From assembly GCF_900205965.1 (NCBI RefSeq), contig NZ_OAOF01000006.1:62001-126000 (forward strand): a stretch of 64,000 bases of DNA, in the 5' to 3' direction. A program made the translations under genes and the position numbers. Of this stretch, positions 25,839 to 35,188 are shown piece after piece (within the stretch, counting starts at the first letter, position 1; every line of letters starts with the position of its first letter). This DNA is from Lacrimispora amygdalina. Lineage in GTDB: Bacteria > Bacillota > Clostridia > Lachnospirales > Lachnospiraceae. The notes under the pieces are model-generated. The model did not search any database. It was given only the letters and a program-made list of their open reading frames with translations, and had not been told where the DNA came from.

Positions 25839-28493
25839 ATGGCTGGATTATCGCCAATGATGGCTCATTATTTAGAAACAAAAAAAGAATACCCGGACTG
25901 CCTTTTATTTTACAGGCTGGGAGACTTTTATGAAATGTTTTTTGAAGATGCGATTACGGTATCCAGAGAACTGGAAATAACTTTAACAGGAAAAGAATGC
26001 GGATTAGAGGAACGTGCACCGATGTGCGGCGTTCCTCATCATGCTGTAGAAACCTATTTAAACCGTCTGGTGCAAAAAGGCTATAAAGTTGCAATCGCCG
26101 AGCAGATGGAAGATCCAAGGCAGGCCAAGGGGCTTGTAAAGCGGGAAGTAATCCGTGTGGTAACACCAGGTACCATAACCAGCGCACAGGCTCTTGATGA
26201 AACAAGAAATAATTATCTGATGGGAGTTGTTTACATCGGAGAAGCTTACGGTATCGCAGTTGCGGATATCAGCACCGGCGATTTTCTGGTAACTGAGGTG
26301 GACTCAGACCGGGAACTGACCGATGAAATTAATAAATTTACGCCTTCTGAAATCATATGCAACGAAGCTTTCTATGTGTCAGGTGTGGATATAGAAGAAA
26401 TAAAAAACCGGTATCATACAGTTGTTTCATCTCTGGATCATCATTATTTTTCCGACGAAGTCTGCAGAAAAATTTTAAGAGAACATTATCAGGTAGGCGC
26501 CCTTTCCGGGCTTGGACTGGATGATTACGATATGGGCGTGATTGCGGCAGGCGCAGTCATGCAGTATATGTATGAAACCCAGAAAAGCAGTCTTTCCCAC
26601 ATCACGACCATCACCCCTTACTCCACAGGGCAGTATATGATTATCGATACATCCACAAGAAGGAACTTAGAACTTCTTGAAACATTGAGGGAGAAGCAGA
26701 AAAGAGGAAGTCTTCTCTGGGTCCTGGACCGCACCAAGACGGCGATGGGAGCCAGAATGCTGCGCACCTATGTGGAACAGCCGCTGATTCATAAATCGGA
26801 GATTATAAAGCGCCAGAATGCCATTGAAGAACTGAATATGAATTACATATCCAGAGAAGAGATCTGTGAGTATTTAAATCCAATCTATGATCTGGAACGC
26901 CTGATTGCAAGAATCAGCTATAAGACTGCCAATCCAAGGGATCTGATTTCCTTTAAGAATTCCCTGGAGATGCTTCCGTTTATAAAGACGCTGCTGAAGG
27001 AATTTACCAGCGAACTTTTAGCTGATTTGCATAACGATCTGGATCCCCTTGATGATATCAAGGATTACATTGAACGGGCAATTATTGAAGACCCGCCCGT
27101 ATCCATCCGGGAAGGTGGTATTATAAGGGAAGGCTTTCATGAAGAGGCGGATAAGCTTCGCAGTGCGAAAACGGAGGGGAAGACCTGGCTGGCAGAATTA
27201 GAAGCAAGGGAAAAAGAAAAGACCGGAATCAAGAATCTGAAAGTCAAATATAATAAAGTGTTTGGTTATTATTTTGAGGTGACCAATTCCTTTAAGGATC
27301 TTGTGCCGGATTATTTTATCCGTAAGCAGACACTGGCTAATGCGGAACGTTATACTACCAGCGAGTTAAAGGAACTGGAAGATATTATTCTGGGAGCTGA
27401 GGACAAGCTTTTTTCCCTGGAATACGACCTGTTTTGTGAAGTCAGGGACATGGTGGCTTCTAAGGTGCTGAGAATTCAGAAAACAGCAAGAGCCATTGCC
27501 GGGATAGATGTACTGGTTTCCCTGTCTGCGGTAGCAACCAGAAATAACTATGTTAAACCCCAGATTAATGAAAAAGGGGTTATCGATATTAAAAACGGAC
27601 GCCATCCGGTTGTGGAAAAGATGCTTCGGGATGATCTGTTTGTAGCCAATGATGTATATCTGGACAGCGGCAAGAACCGGCTTTCCATTATAACCGGTCC
27701 CAATATGGCTGGTAAATCAACTTATATGAGACAGACCGCGCTGATTGTTCTTATGGCGCAGATCGGCTGTTTTGTTCCGGCAGACGAAGCAAACATAGGA
27801 ATCTGCGACCGGATTTTCACACGTGTGGGTGCTTCTGATGATCTGGCTTCCGGTCAGAGTACCTTTATGGTGGAGATGACAGAGGTTGCCAATATTCTCC
27901 GCAATGCCACCAAAAACAGTCTGATCGTCCTCGATGAAATCGGAAGAGGAACCAGTACCTTTGACGGACTGAGCATTGCCTGGGCAGTTGTGGAACATAT
28001 CAGTAATTTAAAACTCCTGGGAGCAAAGACTTTATTTGCCACCCATTATCATGAACTTACTGAGCTGGAAGGGACGATGAACGGAGTCAATAATTATTGC
28101 ATCGCTGTAAAAGAACAGGGAGATGACATTGTATTTTTAAGGAAAATTATTAAAGGCGGAGCAGACAAAAGCTATGGAATTCAGGTCGCTAAACTTGCAG
28201 GCGTCCCGGATACAGTCATATCCAGGGCAAAGGAACTGCTATTAGAGTTAAGTGATGCTGATATTACGGCTAAGGCGAAAGAGATAGCAGAATCAAACGG
28301 AAGTCTGACCCAGCATAAGGCCGTTCCCAGGCCCGATGAAGTGGACTTGCAGCAGATGTCTCTTTTTGATACGGTAAAGGATGACGATATTATCCGGGAA
28401 TTAGGGGAACTTCAGCTTGGAAATATGACTCCTATTGACGCGCTTAATACGTTATACCGTCTGCAGACCAAACTGAAAAACCGCTGGCAATAG
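25839..28493 (+). CDS. mutS: DNA mismatch repair protein MutS
   Basis: MutS recognises mismatches and small loops. The 884-residue protein begins with the mismatch-binding domain, including the Phe-x-Glu element in YRLGDFYEMFFEDA, and has a C-terminal ATPase with Walker A GPNMAGKSTYMRQ and the STFMVEMTEVANIL signature and DEIGRGTSTFDG. Length and order match MutS1. It is 27 nt after miaB and 18 nt before mutL, so repair and tRNA modification genes share a transcript. Confidence 0.98.
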   Translation: MAGLSPMMAHYLETKKEYPDCLLFYRLGDFYEMFFEDAITVSRELEITLTGKECGLEERAPMCGVPHHAVETYLNRLVQKGYKVAIAEQMEDPRQAKGLVKREVIRVVTPGTITSAQALDETRNNYLMGVVYIGEAYGIAVADISTGDFLVTEVDSDRELTDEINKFTPSEIICNEAFYVSGVDIEEIKNRYHTVVSSLDHHYFSDEVCRKILREHYQVGALSGLGLDDYDMGVIAAGAVMQYMYETQKSSLSHITTITPYSTGQYMIIDTSTRRNLELLETLREKQKRGSLLWVLDRTKTAMGARMLRTYVEQPLIHKSEIIKRQNAIEELNMNYISREEICEYLNPIYDLERLIARISYKTANPRDLISFKNSLEMLPFIKTLLKEFTSELLADLHNDLDPLDDIKDYIERAIIEDPPVSIREGGIIREGFHEEADKLRSAKTEGKTWLAELEAREKEKTGIKNLKVKYNKVFGYYFEVTNSFKDLVPDYFIRKQTLANAERYTTSELKELEDIILGAEDKLFSLEYDLFCEVRDMVASKVLRIQKTARAIAGIDVLVSLSAVATRNNYVKPQINEKGVIDIKNGRHPVVEKMLRDDLFVANDVYLDSGKNRLSIITGPNMAGKSTYMRQTALIVLMAQIGCFVPADEANIGICDRIFTRVGASDDLASGQSTFMVEMTEVANILRNATKNSLIVLDEIGRGTSTFDGLSIAWAVVEHISNLKLLGAKTLFATHYHELTELEGTMNGVNNYCIAVKEQGDDIVFLRKIIKGGADKSYGIQVAKLAGVPDTVISRAKELLLELSDADITAKAKEIAESNGSLTQHKAVPRPDEVDLQQMSLFDTVKDDDIIRELGELQLGNMTPIDALNTLYRLQTKLKNRWQ

Positions 28494-28511
28494 GAAGAAG
28501 GAGCAGGTGCC

Positions 28512-30452
28512 ATGGCAAATATAACCGTACTGGATCAAAATACGATTAACAAGATAGCAGCAGGAGAGGTTGTGGAACGTCCTGCTTCTGTGGTAAAGGA
28601 GCTTTTGGAAAACGCGATTGATGCAAAAGCTACAGCTGTTACGGTGGAAATCAAAGAGGGTGGAACATCATTTATCCGGGTAACGGATAATGGCTGCGGG
28701 ATTCCCAAGGAAGAGGTTCCCCTTGCTTTCCTGCGCCACTCCACCAGCAAGATTAAATCGGTAGAAGATCTGTTTACCGTATCCTCCTTAGGGTTCCGCG
28801 GTGAGGCTCTTGCCAGTATTGCATCGGTCTCACAGGTGGAGATTATAACGAAGACCAGTGTGGGGTTGACGGGAACCAGATATCAGATCGAGGGCGGTAT
28901 CGAGCGGTCCATTGAGGAAATCGGTGCACCGGAAGGAACAACCTTTATTGCCCGGAACTTGTTTTTTAATACTCCGGCAAGGAAAAAGTTTTTGAAGACA
29001 CCGGTTACAGAAGGAGCACATGTGGCTGATCTTGTGGAAAAGCTGGCATTGTCCCATCCGGAAGTATCCATTCGTTTTATACAAAACAATCAAAATAAGC
29101 TTCATACAGCGGGCAATCATAACCTGAAAGATATTATTTACACGGTATTTGGCAGGGAGATTGCCTCTAATCTCCTTGAGGTTACGGCAAAAAAAGCGGA
29201 AGTTACGGTACATGGGTTTATCGGTAAGCCAGTTATAGCCCGGGGCAACCGGAATTACGAGAATTATTTCATTAACGGCAGATTTATTAAAAGCAGTATT
29301 ATTTCACGCGCCATTGAAGAAGCGTACCGGCCGTTTATGATGCAGCATAAGTATCCGTTTACCATGCTTCATTTTAATATAGAGCCTGAGCTTTTGGATG
29401 TGAATGTTCACCCCACCAAGATGGAACTCCGCTTCCGTGACGGAGAACTGGTCTATCATATGGTTTATCAGGCAGTAGCCAATGCGCTGGCCCATAAGGA
29501 GCTGATTCCGGAGGTCAGTCTGATGAAAGGCGGGGAAGACAAAAAAGATACGATGCCTGGTAAAAAGCTGCAGCCATCACCGGAACCCTTTGAAAGCCAC
29601 CGGCTGATGGCGATGAATCAAACAGCTGTTGCCAGTGAAAAAAAGCCAGTGGAAGGGACTGCCTTCCCAAAACGGCTGATTCCGCCTATGCCTGATAATG
29701 TCAGAGAGCCGGATGAACTGAAAGAGAACTGGCTGGCGCCTTCTGCCCCTGTTTCCAACGATACGGCTGCAGCGAAACAGCCGGAACCGGTAAAAGAGGA
29801 ACCAGCACAGGAACCGGCACAAAAGCCTGAGCAGCTGGATTTGTTTGATGGCAGGCTGTTGGAGCCCCAGTCCAGGATCAGGCATAAATTAATCGGTCAG
29901 TTGTTTGATACCTACTGGCTTGTGGAGTTTTCTGACCAGCTTTATATTATTGACCAGCATGCGGCTCATGAAAAGGTTTTATATGAGAAAACCATGGCAA
30001 CACTTAAAACCAGGGAATATACATCTCAGATGCTTAATCCGCCTGTCATTCTTACCTTAAACCGGAATGAGGAGATATTATTAAACCGGCACCTGTCCGT
30101 TTTTACAGATATGGGCTTTGAAATTGAGCCGTTTGGCGGCAGAGAGTTTGCGGTGAGGGGAGTTCCGGCTAATTTGTTCTCCATTGCAAAAAAAGAGCTG
30201 CTGATTGAAATGATTGACAGCTTATCCGAGGATTCATCGTTTAGCAATCCGGGGATTATTTATGAAAAAGTGGCATCTATGTCCTGCAAAGCTGCAGTGA
30301 AGGGCGGAAATGCCCTATCTGCAGCAGAAGCCAACGAACTGATCGACCAGCTTCTGAAACTGGAAAATCCATATGCATGCCCCCACGGAAGGCCAACCAT
30401 CATTTCCATGAGCAGGTATGAACTAGAAAAGAAATTTAAGAGGATTGTCTGA
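28512..30452 (+). CDS. mutL: DNA mismatch repair protein MutL
   Basis: MutL couples mismatch recognition by MutS to strand incision. The 646-residue protein has the GHKL ATPase domain (IAAGEVVERPASVVKELLEN, then DNGCGIP and GFRGEALASI), a Pro/Glu-rich linker around residues 340-440, and a C-terminal dimerisation domain. The endonuclease motif DQHAAHEKVLYE is present, which indicates a nicking MutL as in organisms without MutH. The stop overlaps the miaA start (TGATG). Confidence 0.97.
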   Translation: MANITVLDQNTINKIAAGEVVERPASVVKELLENAIDAKATAVTVEIKEGGTSFIRVTDNGCGIPKEEVPLAFLRHSTSKIKSVEDLFTVSSLGFRGEALASIASVSQVEIITKTSVGLTGTRYQIEGGIERSIEEIGAPEGTTFIARNLFFNTPARKKFLKTPVTEGAHVADLVEKLALSHPEVSIRFIQNNQNKLHTAGNHNLKDIIYTVFGREIASNLLEVTAKKAEVTVHGFIGKPVIARGNRNYENYFINGRFIKSSIISRAIEEAYRPFMMQHKYPFTMLHFNIEPELLDVNVHPTKMELRFRDGELVYHMVYQAVANALAHKELIPEVSLMKGGEDKKDTMPGKKLQPSPEPFESHRLMAMNQTAVASEKKPVEGTAFPKRLIPPMPDNVREPDELKENWLAPSAPVSNDTAAAKQPEPVKEEPAQEPAQKPEQLDLFDGRLLEPQSRIRHKLIGQLFDTYWLVEFSDQLYIIDQHAAHEKVLYEKTMATLKTREYTSQMLNPPVILTLNRNEEILLNRHLSVFTDMGFEIEPFGGREFAVRGVPANLFSIAKKELLIEMIDSLSEDSSFSNPGIIYEKVASMSCKAAVKGGNALSAAEANELIDQLLKLENPYACPHGRPTIISMSRYELEKKFKRIV

Positions 30453-31399
30453 TGAAACCATTGATTATTATTACCGGTCCTACAGCTGCGGGTAAAACAG
30501 AACTTTCGGTCCGCCTTGCCCGGACAATCGGAGGAGAAATTATCAGTGCAGATTCCATGCAGGTATACAGACACATGGATATTGGATCTGCCAAGATCAC
30601 ACAAGAGGAGAAAAAAGGGGTTCCCCACTACTTAATAGACGTCTTAAATCCGGATGAAGAATTTAATGTTGCTGTATTTCAGAAAATGGCAAAGGATGCA
30701 GTGAATACAATTTATTCTCACGGTAATATTCCTATTGTGACAGGAGGAACCGGTTTCTACATCCAGGCGCTTCTCTACGACATTGATTTTACGGAAACAG
30801 GGGAAGATTCCTCTATACGGGAAGAACTGGAATTGCTGGGAAGGGAAAAAGGAGGAGAATATCTTCATGAGATCCTATGCGGAATTGATCCGGTTTCAGC
30901 CAGAGAGATTCATCCCAACAATCTGAAACGGGTGATCCGGGCAATCGAATATTTCAGACAGACCGGGGAGATGATTTCAGAACACAACCGTCGGGAAAGG
31001 GAAAAATCTTCCCCTTATGATTTCCTTTACTATACAGTCAATATGGACAGATCTGTCCTGTATCAGAGAATTGACCGCCGTGTGGATCTGATGATGGAAC
31101 AGGGATTGGTTGAAGAAGTGAAACGGTTAAAGGAAATGGGCTGCACCAGAAATATGGTATCCATGCAGGGGCTGGGATATAAAGAAATACTGGATTATCT
31201 GCAGGGAGACTGTACCCTTGAGGAAGCTGTCTATATCCTGAAGCGGGATACCAGACATTTTGCAAAAAGGCAGATTACCTGGTTTAAACGGGAACGGGAG
31301 GTCCGGGATTTATATCTTCCTGATTTTGATTATGATCTGGACCGGGTTTTAGATAAAATAGTACAGGATACAAAAGAGATAACTGGATTGGAGAACTAA
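30452..31399 (+). CDS. miaA: tRNA dimethylallyltransferase
   Basis: MiaA transfers a dimethylallyl group to A37 of tRNAs, the substrate for MiaB. The 315-residue protein has the P-loop GPTAAGKTELSVRLA at its N-terminus, the ISADSMQVYRHMDIGSAK motif with the catalytic Asp, and HYLIDVL. It overlaps mutL by one base. All features fit the family. Confidence 0.97.
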   Translation: MKPLIIITGPTAAGKTELSVRLARTIGGEIISADSMQVYRHMDIGSAKITQEEKKGVPHYLIDVLNPDEEFNVAVFQKMAKDAVNTIYSHGNIPIVTGGTGFYIQALLYDIDFTETGEDSSIREELELLGREKGGEYLHEILCGIDPVSAREIHPNNLKRVIRAIEYFRQTGEMISEHNRREREKSSPYDFLYYTVNMDRSVLYQRIDRRVDLMMEQGLVEEVKRLKEMGCTRNMVSMQGLGYKEILDYLQGDCTLEEAVYILKRDTRHFAKRQITWFKREREVRDLYLPDFDYDLDRVLDKIVQDTKEITGLEN

Positions 31400-31404
31400 G
31401 GATC

Positions 31405-32685
31405 ATGGAAATAGAACGTATGTATGAGGAACTTGGAATCAGCCGTAAGGTGCTTGAATTTGGCGGGCAGATTGAGGCGGATTTAAAGTCCAGATTTGAA
31501 GAAATTGACAAGAACGCTGAATATAATCAAATGAAAGTTATTAAAGCCATGCAGGAAAACCGGGTCAGTGACATTCATTTTGCAGCAACCACAGGTTACG
31601 GGTACAATGATCTGGGCCGCGATACGCTGGAAGCAGTCTATGCCAGTGTTTTCCATACAGAAAGCGCACTGGTAAGACCCAATTTAATCAGCGGTACCCA
31701 TGCGCTTTCCGTCGCATTGTCCGGGAACCTGCGTCCTGGGGATGAACTTCTGTCCCCGGCTGGAAAACCCTATGATACGCTTGAGGAAGTAATCGGAATC
31801 AGGGAGAGCACCGGATCGCTGAAAGAATACGGAGTCGTTTACCGTCAGGTTGATCTTCTGGGTGATGGAACCTTTGATTATGATTCTATTGCAAAAGCAG
31901 TAAATGAAAAAACCCGCCTGGTTACCATACAGCGCTCAAAAGGATATGATACCCGCCCTACATTTTCTGTTGCACAGATCGGTGAACTGATTGCATTTAT
32001 TAAGAAAATCAAACCGGAAGTCATCTGCATGGTAGATAACTGCTACGGTGAGTTTGTGGAACGAATTGAACCTTCTGATGTTGGAGCCGATATGATTGTG
32101 GGATCTCTGATCAAAAATCCGGGGGGTGGTCTTGCTCCAATCGGCGGATATATTGCGGGGAAAGCAGAATGCATTGAACGCTCTTCGTACCGCCTTAGCG
32201 CACCTGGACTGGGAAAAGAAGTAGGAGCGAGCCTGGGGCTGAATCAGTCTTTTTATCAGGGGCTCTTTCTTTCCCCCACTGTAGTGGCCGGTGCATTAAA
32301 GGGAGCTGTATTTGCAGCAAATATTTATGAAAAGCTGGGCTTTCCGGTTGTTCCTGACGCAAACCAGTCCCGACATGATATCATACAGGCTGTCACCTTC
32401 GGAAATCCTGAGGGTGTGATTGCCTTCTGTCAGGGAATACAGGCAGCGGCGCCTGTGGACAGCTTTGTTGCTCCTGAGCCATGGGATATGCCCGGCTACG
32501 ACGCTCCCGTCATCATGGCTGCCGGCGCGTTTGTACAGGGATCTTCCATCGAATTAAGCGCAGATGCTCCGATTAAGCCTCCCTATGCGGTTTATTTTCA
32601 GGGAGGTCTTACCTGGTACCATGCGAAGCTGGGAATTTTAATGTCACTCCAGAAACTTCTGGAAGCAGGATTGGTTGTATTGTAA
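31405..32685 (+). CDS. PLP-dependent methionine gamma-lyase-like (aluminium resistance family) protein
   Basis: A 426-residue fold-type I PLP enzyme of the group named after aluminium resistance proteins (YnbB). The probable PLP-binding Lys lies in VGSLIKNPGGGLAP, and an aspartate in MVDNCYGEF likely contacts the cofactor ring. The family resembles Cys/Met metabolism enzymes but its reaction is not established. It starts 5 nt after miaA, behind a weak AAGGA-type site, and the miaA-ynbB order is also seen in other Firmicutes. Confidence 0.9.
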   Translation: MEIERMYEELGISRKVLEFGGQIEADLKSRFEEIDKNAEYNQMKVIKAMQENRVSDIHFAATTGYGYNDLGRDTLEAVYASVFHTESALVRPNLISGTHALSVALSGNLRPGDELLSPAGKPYDTLEEVIGIRESTGSLKEYGVVYRQVDLLGDGTFDYDSIAKAVNEKTRLVTIQRSKGYDTRPTFSVAQIGELIAFIKKIKPEVICMVDNCYGEFVERIEPSDVGADMIVGSLIKNPGGGLAPIGGYIAGKAECIERSSYRLSAPGLGKEVGASLGLNQSFYQGLFLSPTVVAGALKGAVFAANIYEKLGFPVVPDANQSRHDIIQAVTFGNPEGVIAFCQGIQAAAPVDSFVAPEPWDMPGYDAPVIMAAGAFVQGSSIELSADAPIKPPYAVYFQGGLTWYHAKLGILMSLQKLLEAGLVVL

Positions 32686-32692
32686 AAAAAGG

Positions 32693-32721
32693 TATACACA
32701 ACTGTAAAATTATGCTAGAAT
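32693..32721 (+). promoter_or_regulatory. Candidate promoter for the DUF4321 gene and downstream morphogenesis genes
   Basis: TATACA at 32693-32698, 17-nt spacer, and TAGAAT at 32716-32721 with a TG one base upstream (extended -10). The -35 is a 4 of 6 match. Confidence 0.48.
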
Positions 32722-32775
32722 ATTTTGATAGGTATGGTCAATCCTGCCAGGAAACAAAAAGGAGTATCGTAACAA

Positions 32776-33027
32776 ATGAGAGGTAAAAATTACTGGGTAT
32801 TGCTTCTTCTTATGCTTTGCGGTGTTGTTATTGGTGGCTTTGTTGGAGATTTGACCAAGACAATCTCATGGCTGTCCTGGTTAAATACTGGTCAGTCATT
32901 TGGCTTTGATACTCCGGTGATTGTCAATTTGGGTATTCTGGTTATCACCTTCGGCATTCATATTAAAATCACCATGGCTGGCATTATAGGAATGGCTGCA
33001 GCCCTTATTGCGTATCGATTGATTTGA
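32776..33027 (+). CDS. DUF4321 small membrane protein
   Basis: An 83-residue protein with two hydrophobic segments (about residues 6-26 and 47-82) flanking a loop that contains GQSFGFDTPVIVNLGILV, the pattern of DUF4321. AAAAAGGAG precedes the ATG. Its function is unknown; this protein is a regular neighbour of radC-mreC in clostridia, and it may be an accessory of the morphogenesis operon. Confidence 0.85.
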   Translation: MRGKNYWVLLLLMLCGVVIGGFVGDLTKTISWLSWLNTGQSFGFDTPVIVNLGILVITFGIHIKITMAGIIGMAAALIAYRLI

Positions 33028-33077
33028 TTTTTTCGTATATGTCTAATACGTACCTGGAGAGTAACGGCAGGAGGCAT

Positions 33078-33773
33078 ATGGAACGAATAACGATGAAAGA
33101 CATCCCAAAGGATGAAAGGCCCTGTGAAAAGTGCTTGAGAGAAGGAACAGAAGGTTTAAGTGATGCGGAACTTCTGTCCATTATCATCCGTACAGGCTCC
33201 AGAGAGGATAATTCTCTGGCACTGGCACAAAAAATTCTGGCCTTAAACTATCCGAGAGAGGGTATTTTAGGGCTTTTGCATCTTTCCATGCAGGAACTTA
33301 TGCAGGTCAAGGGAATCGGCCGTGTAAAAGGTGCACAGCTTTTATGCATTGGAGAACTTTCCCGGAGAATCTGGAAACGGACGGCCTGTCCCAATGGGAT
33401 TGATTTCCACAATCCTAAGGATATCGTCAATTACTTTGTAGAGGATATGCGTCACAGGGAGCAGGAGCAGGTTTTTGTCATGCTCTTAAACACAAAGGGT
33501 GCCCTTATAAAGGACATTATGATCTCTCAGGGAACGGTGAATGCTTCCGTTGTATCTCCCAGGGAGATTTTCATTGAAGCAGTCAGGCATCATGCAGTCA
33601 GCCTGGTTCTGGTTCACAATCACCCCAGCGGAGATCCGGCTCCCAGCAGGGAGGATCTTTCAATCACCCGCAGGGTGAAGGAAGCAGGGGAATTAATTGG
33701 GATCAGACTGCTGGATCATATTATTATAGGAGATAACTCTTATATCAGTTTAAAAGAACGGGGAATTATATAG
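33078..33773 (+). CDS. radC: RadC family JAMM-domain protein
   Basis: The 231-residue protein has a helix-hairpin-helix region at the N-terminus (LMQVKGIGRVKGAQLL) and a JAMM metalloprotease-like motif HNHPSGDPAPSREDL. RadC was once thought to act in DNA repair, but that is not supported; its function is unresolved. ATG 33078 is preceded by GGCAGGAGG; the frame is open upstream to 33024 but lacks a good ribosome site. mreC starts directly after its stop, as in most Firmicutes. Confidence 0.93.
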   Translation: MERITMKDIPKDERPCEKCLREGTEGLSDAELLSIIIRTGSREDNSLALAQKILALNYPREGILGLLHLSMQELMQVKGIGRVKGAQLLCIGELSRRIWKRTACPNGIDFHNPKDIVNYFVEDMRHREQEQVFVMLLNTKGALIKDIMISQGTVNASVVSPREIFIEAVRHHAVSLVLVHNHPSGDPAPSREDLSITRRVKEAGELIGIRLLDHIIIGDNSYISLKERGII

Positions 33774-34658
33774 ATGGAACCAAAGCGCAGCAAATATATT
33801 CTGATTGCATTAACAGTTTTTTGTGTCCTCCTGATAGGACTGACTTCGATTCATGATGAGTGGCTTACACCTCTGCGGACAGGAGTGGGTTATTTTCTGA
33901 TTCCGGTACAGTCTGGAGTCAATTCAGTGGGGTCTGCTATTTATGATGAGATCACGGATTATGCCAAGTTAAAGGATGCATTGGTTGAGAATAAGGATAT
34001 GAAGGATCTCATTACCCAGCTGACGGAGGAAAATACCAGACTGCAGTCAGAAGAATTTGAATTAAAACGATTAAGAGAGCTGTACAGCCTGGATCAGGAA
34101 TACGGTCAGTATACGAAAGTGGGAGCCAGAGTAATCGCCAATGATTCAAGCAACTGGTTTAAGGTGTTTCGTATTGACAAAGGCTCCAAAGACGGTATTG
34201 CAACCGATATGAATGTGGTGGCTGGCGGCGGACTTGTGGGAATTGTCACAGATGTAGGTGCCAATTATGCTACTGTTCGTTCTATTATTGATGATTCCAG
34301 CCGGGTCAGCGGCATGGCTATGCAGTCCGGCGACAGCTGTATCGTTGCAGGTGATTTAACCTTGTTTAAAGACGGCAGGTTAAGAATTACCAATGTACTA
34401 AAGGACAGCGATTTAAAAGACGGAGATAAGATTGTTACATCTAATATCAGCTCTGTATTTTTACCCGGAATTCTGGTAGGATATGCGTCCGATATTACCA
34501 ACGATACGAATAATGTTACGAAATCCGGATATTTAATTCCGGCAGCGGAATTTGACAGCCTTCAGGAAGTACTTGTGATTACCCAGCTGAAGGCCGATAT
34601 GATGAAGGAAGGGGAATCTGCCCCGGCTTCAGAAAGTGAAAGCGCTTCTAAGCAGTGA
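33774..34658 (+). CDS. mreC: Rod shape-determining protein MreC
   Basis: MreC is a bitopic membrane protein of the elongasome that stimulates PBP2 and RodA. The 294-residue protein has one N-terminal transmembrane helix (residues 8-28), a coiled-coil stretch (about 60-105, rich in Lys/Glu/Leu), and the beta-rich MreC core with GSKDGIATDMNVV and GGGLVGIV. Its ATG follows the radC stop with no gap. Confidence 0.96.
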   Translation: MEPKRSKYILIALTVFCVLLIGLTSIHDEWLTPLRTGVGYFLIPVQSGVNSVGSAIYDEITDYAKLKDALVENKDMKDLITQLTEENTRLQSEEFELKRLRELYSLDQEYGQYTKVGARVIANDSSNWFKVFRIDKGSKDGIATDMNVVAGGGLVGIVTDVGANYATVRSIIDDSSRVSGMAMQSGDSCIVAGDLTLFKDGRLRITNVLKDSDLKDGDKIVTSNISSVFLPGILVGYASDITNDTNNVTKSGYLIPAAEFDSLQEVLVITQLKADMMKEGESAPASESESASKQ

Positions 34659-34669
34659 AAAGGAGTAAC

Positions 34670-35188
34670 ATGAGACGGATTTTATTTAACGTACTGCTGA
34701 TTATACTGGCATTTACCATACAAAACTGTATATTTCCCCTGCTTCCGTTTCTTTCGGCTGCGCCCAATCTGCTTTTAATTCTGACATTTTCTTTTGGGTT
34801 CATGCATGGGAAGGAAGCGGGGATGTACTACGGTCTGTTATCCGGCCTTCTTATGGACCTGTTTTACAGCGGCCCCTTTGGTTTTTATACCCTGATTTTT
34901 ATTTTTGTGGGTTATATGAATGGAATCTGCACCAGGTACTATTATGAAGACTATATTACGCTGCCGTTAATTTTAAGTGTATTGAACGAGCTGGCGTATA
35001 ACTTATACATCTATGTGTTCCGTTTTTTAATCCGTCAGAAGCTTAGAATTGGATTCTACTTTATCAATCTGGTGCTTCCGGAGATTATTTTTACAGTTGT
35101 AACCACACTTCTTCTTTATCGGTTATTCCTGATTATGAACCGCCGCCTGGAGGAGATAGAAAAAAGAGGTGATTCGACTATTGTTTAG
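34670..35188 (+). CDS. mreD: Rod shape-determining protein MreD
   Basis: MreD is a small polytopic membrane protein of the elongation complex. The 172-residue sequence is very hydrophobic with about five to six helices and the family motif SFGFMHGKEAGMYYGLLSGL. The start is placed at ATG 34670, behind AAAAGGAG; a GTG at 34655 overlapping mreC is possible but lacks a spaced ribosome site. Its last 20 nt overlap the beginning of the pbp2 gene. Confidence 0.92.
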   Translation: MRRILFNVLLIILAFTIQNCIFPLLPFLSAAPNLLLILTFSFGFMHGKEAGMYYGLLSGLLMDLFYSGPFGFYTLIFIFVGYMNGICTRYYYEDYITLPLILSVLNELAYNLYIYVFRFLIRQKLRIGFYFINLVLPEIIFTVVTTLLLYRLFLIMNRRLEEIEKRGDSTIV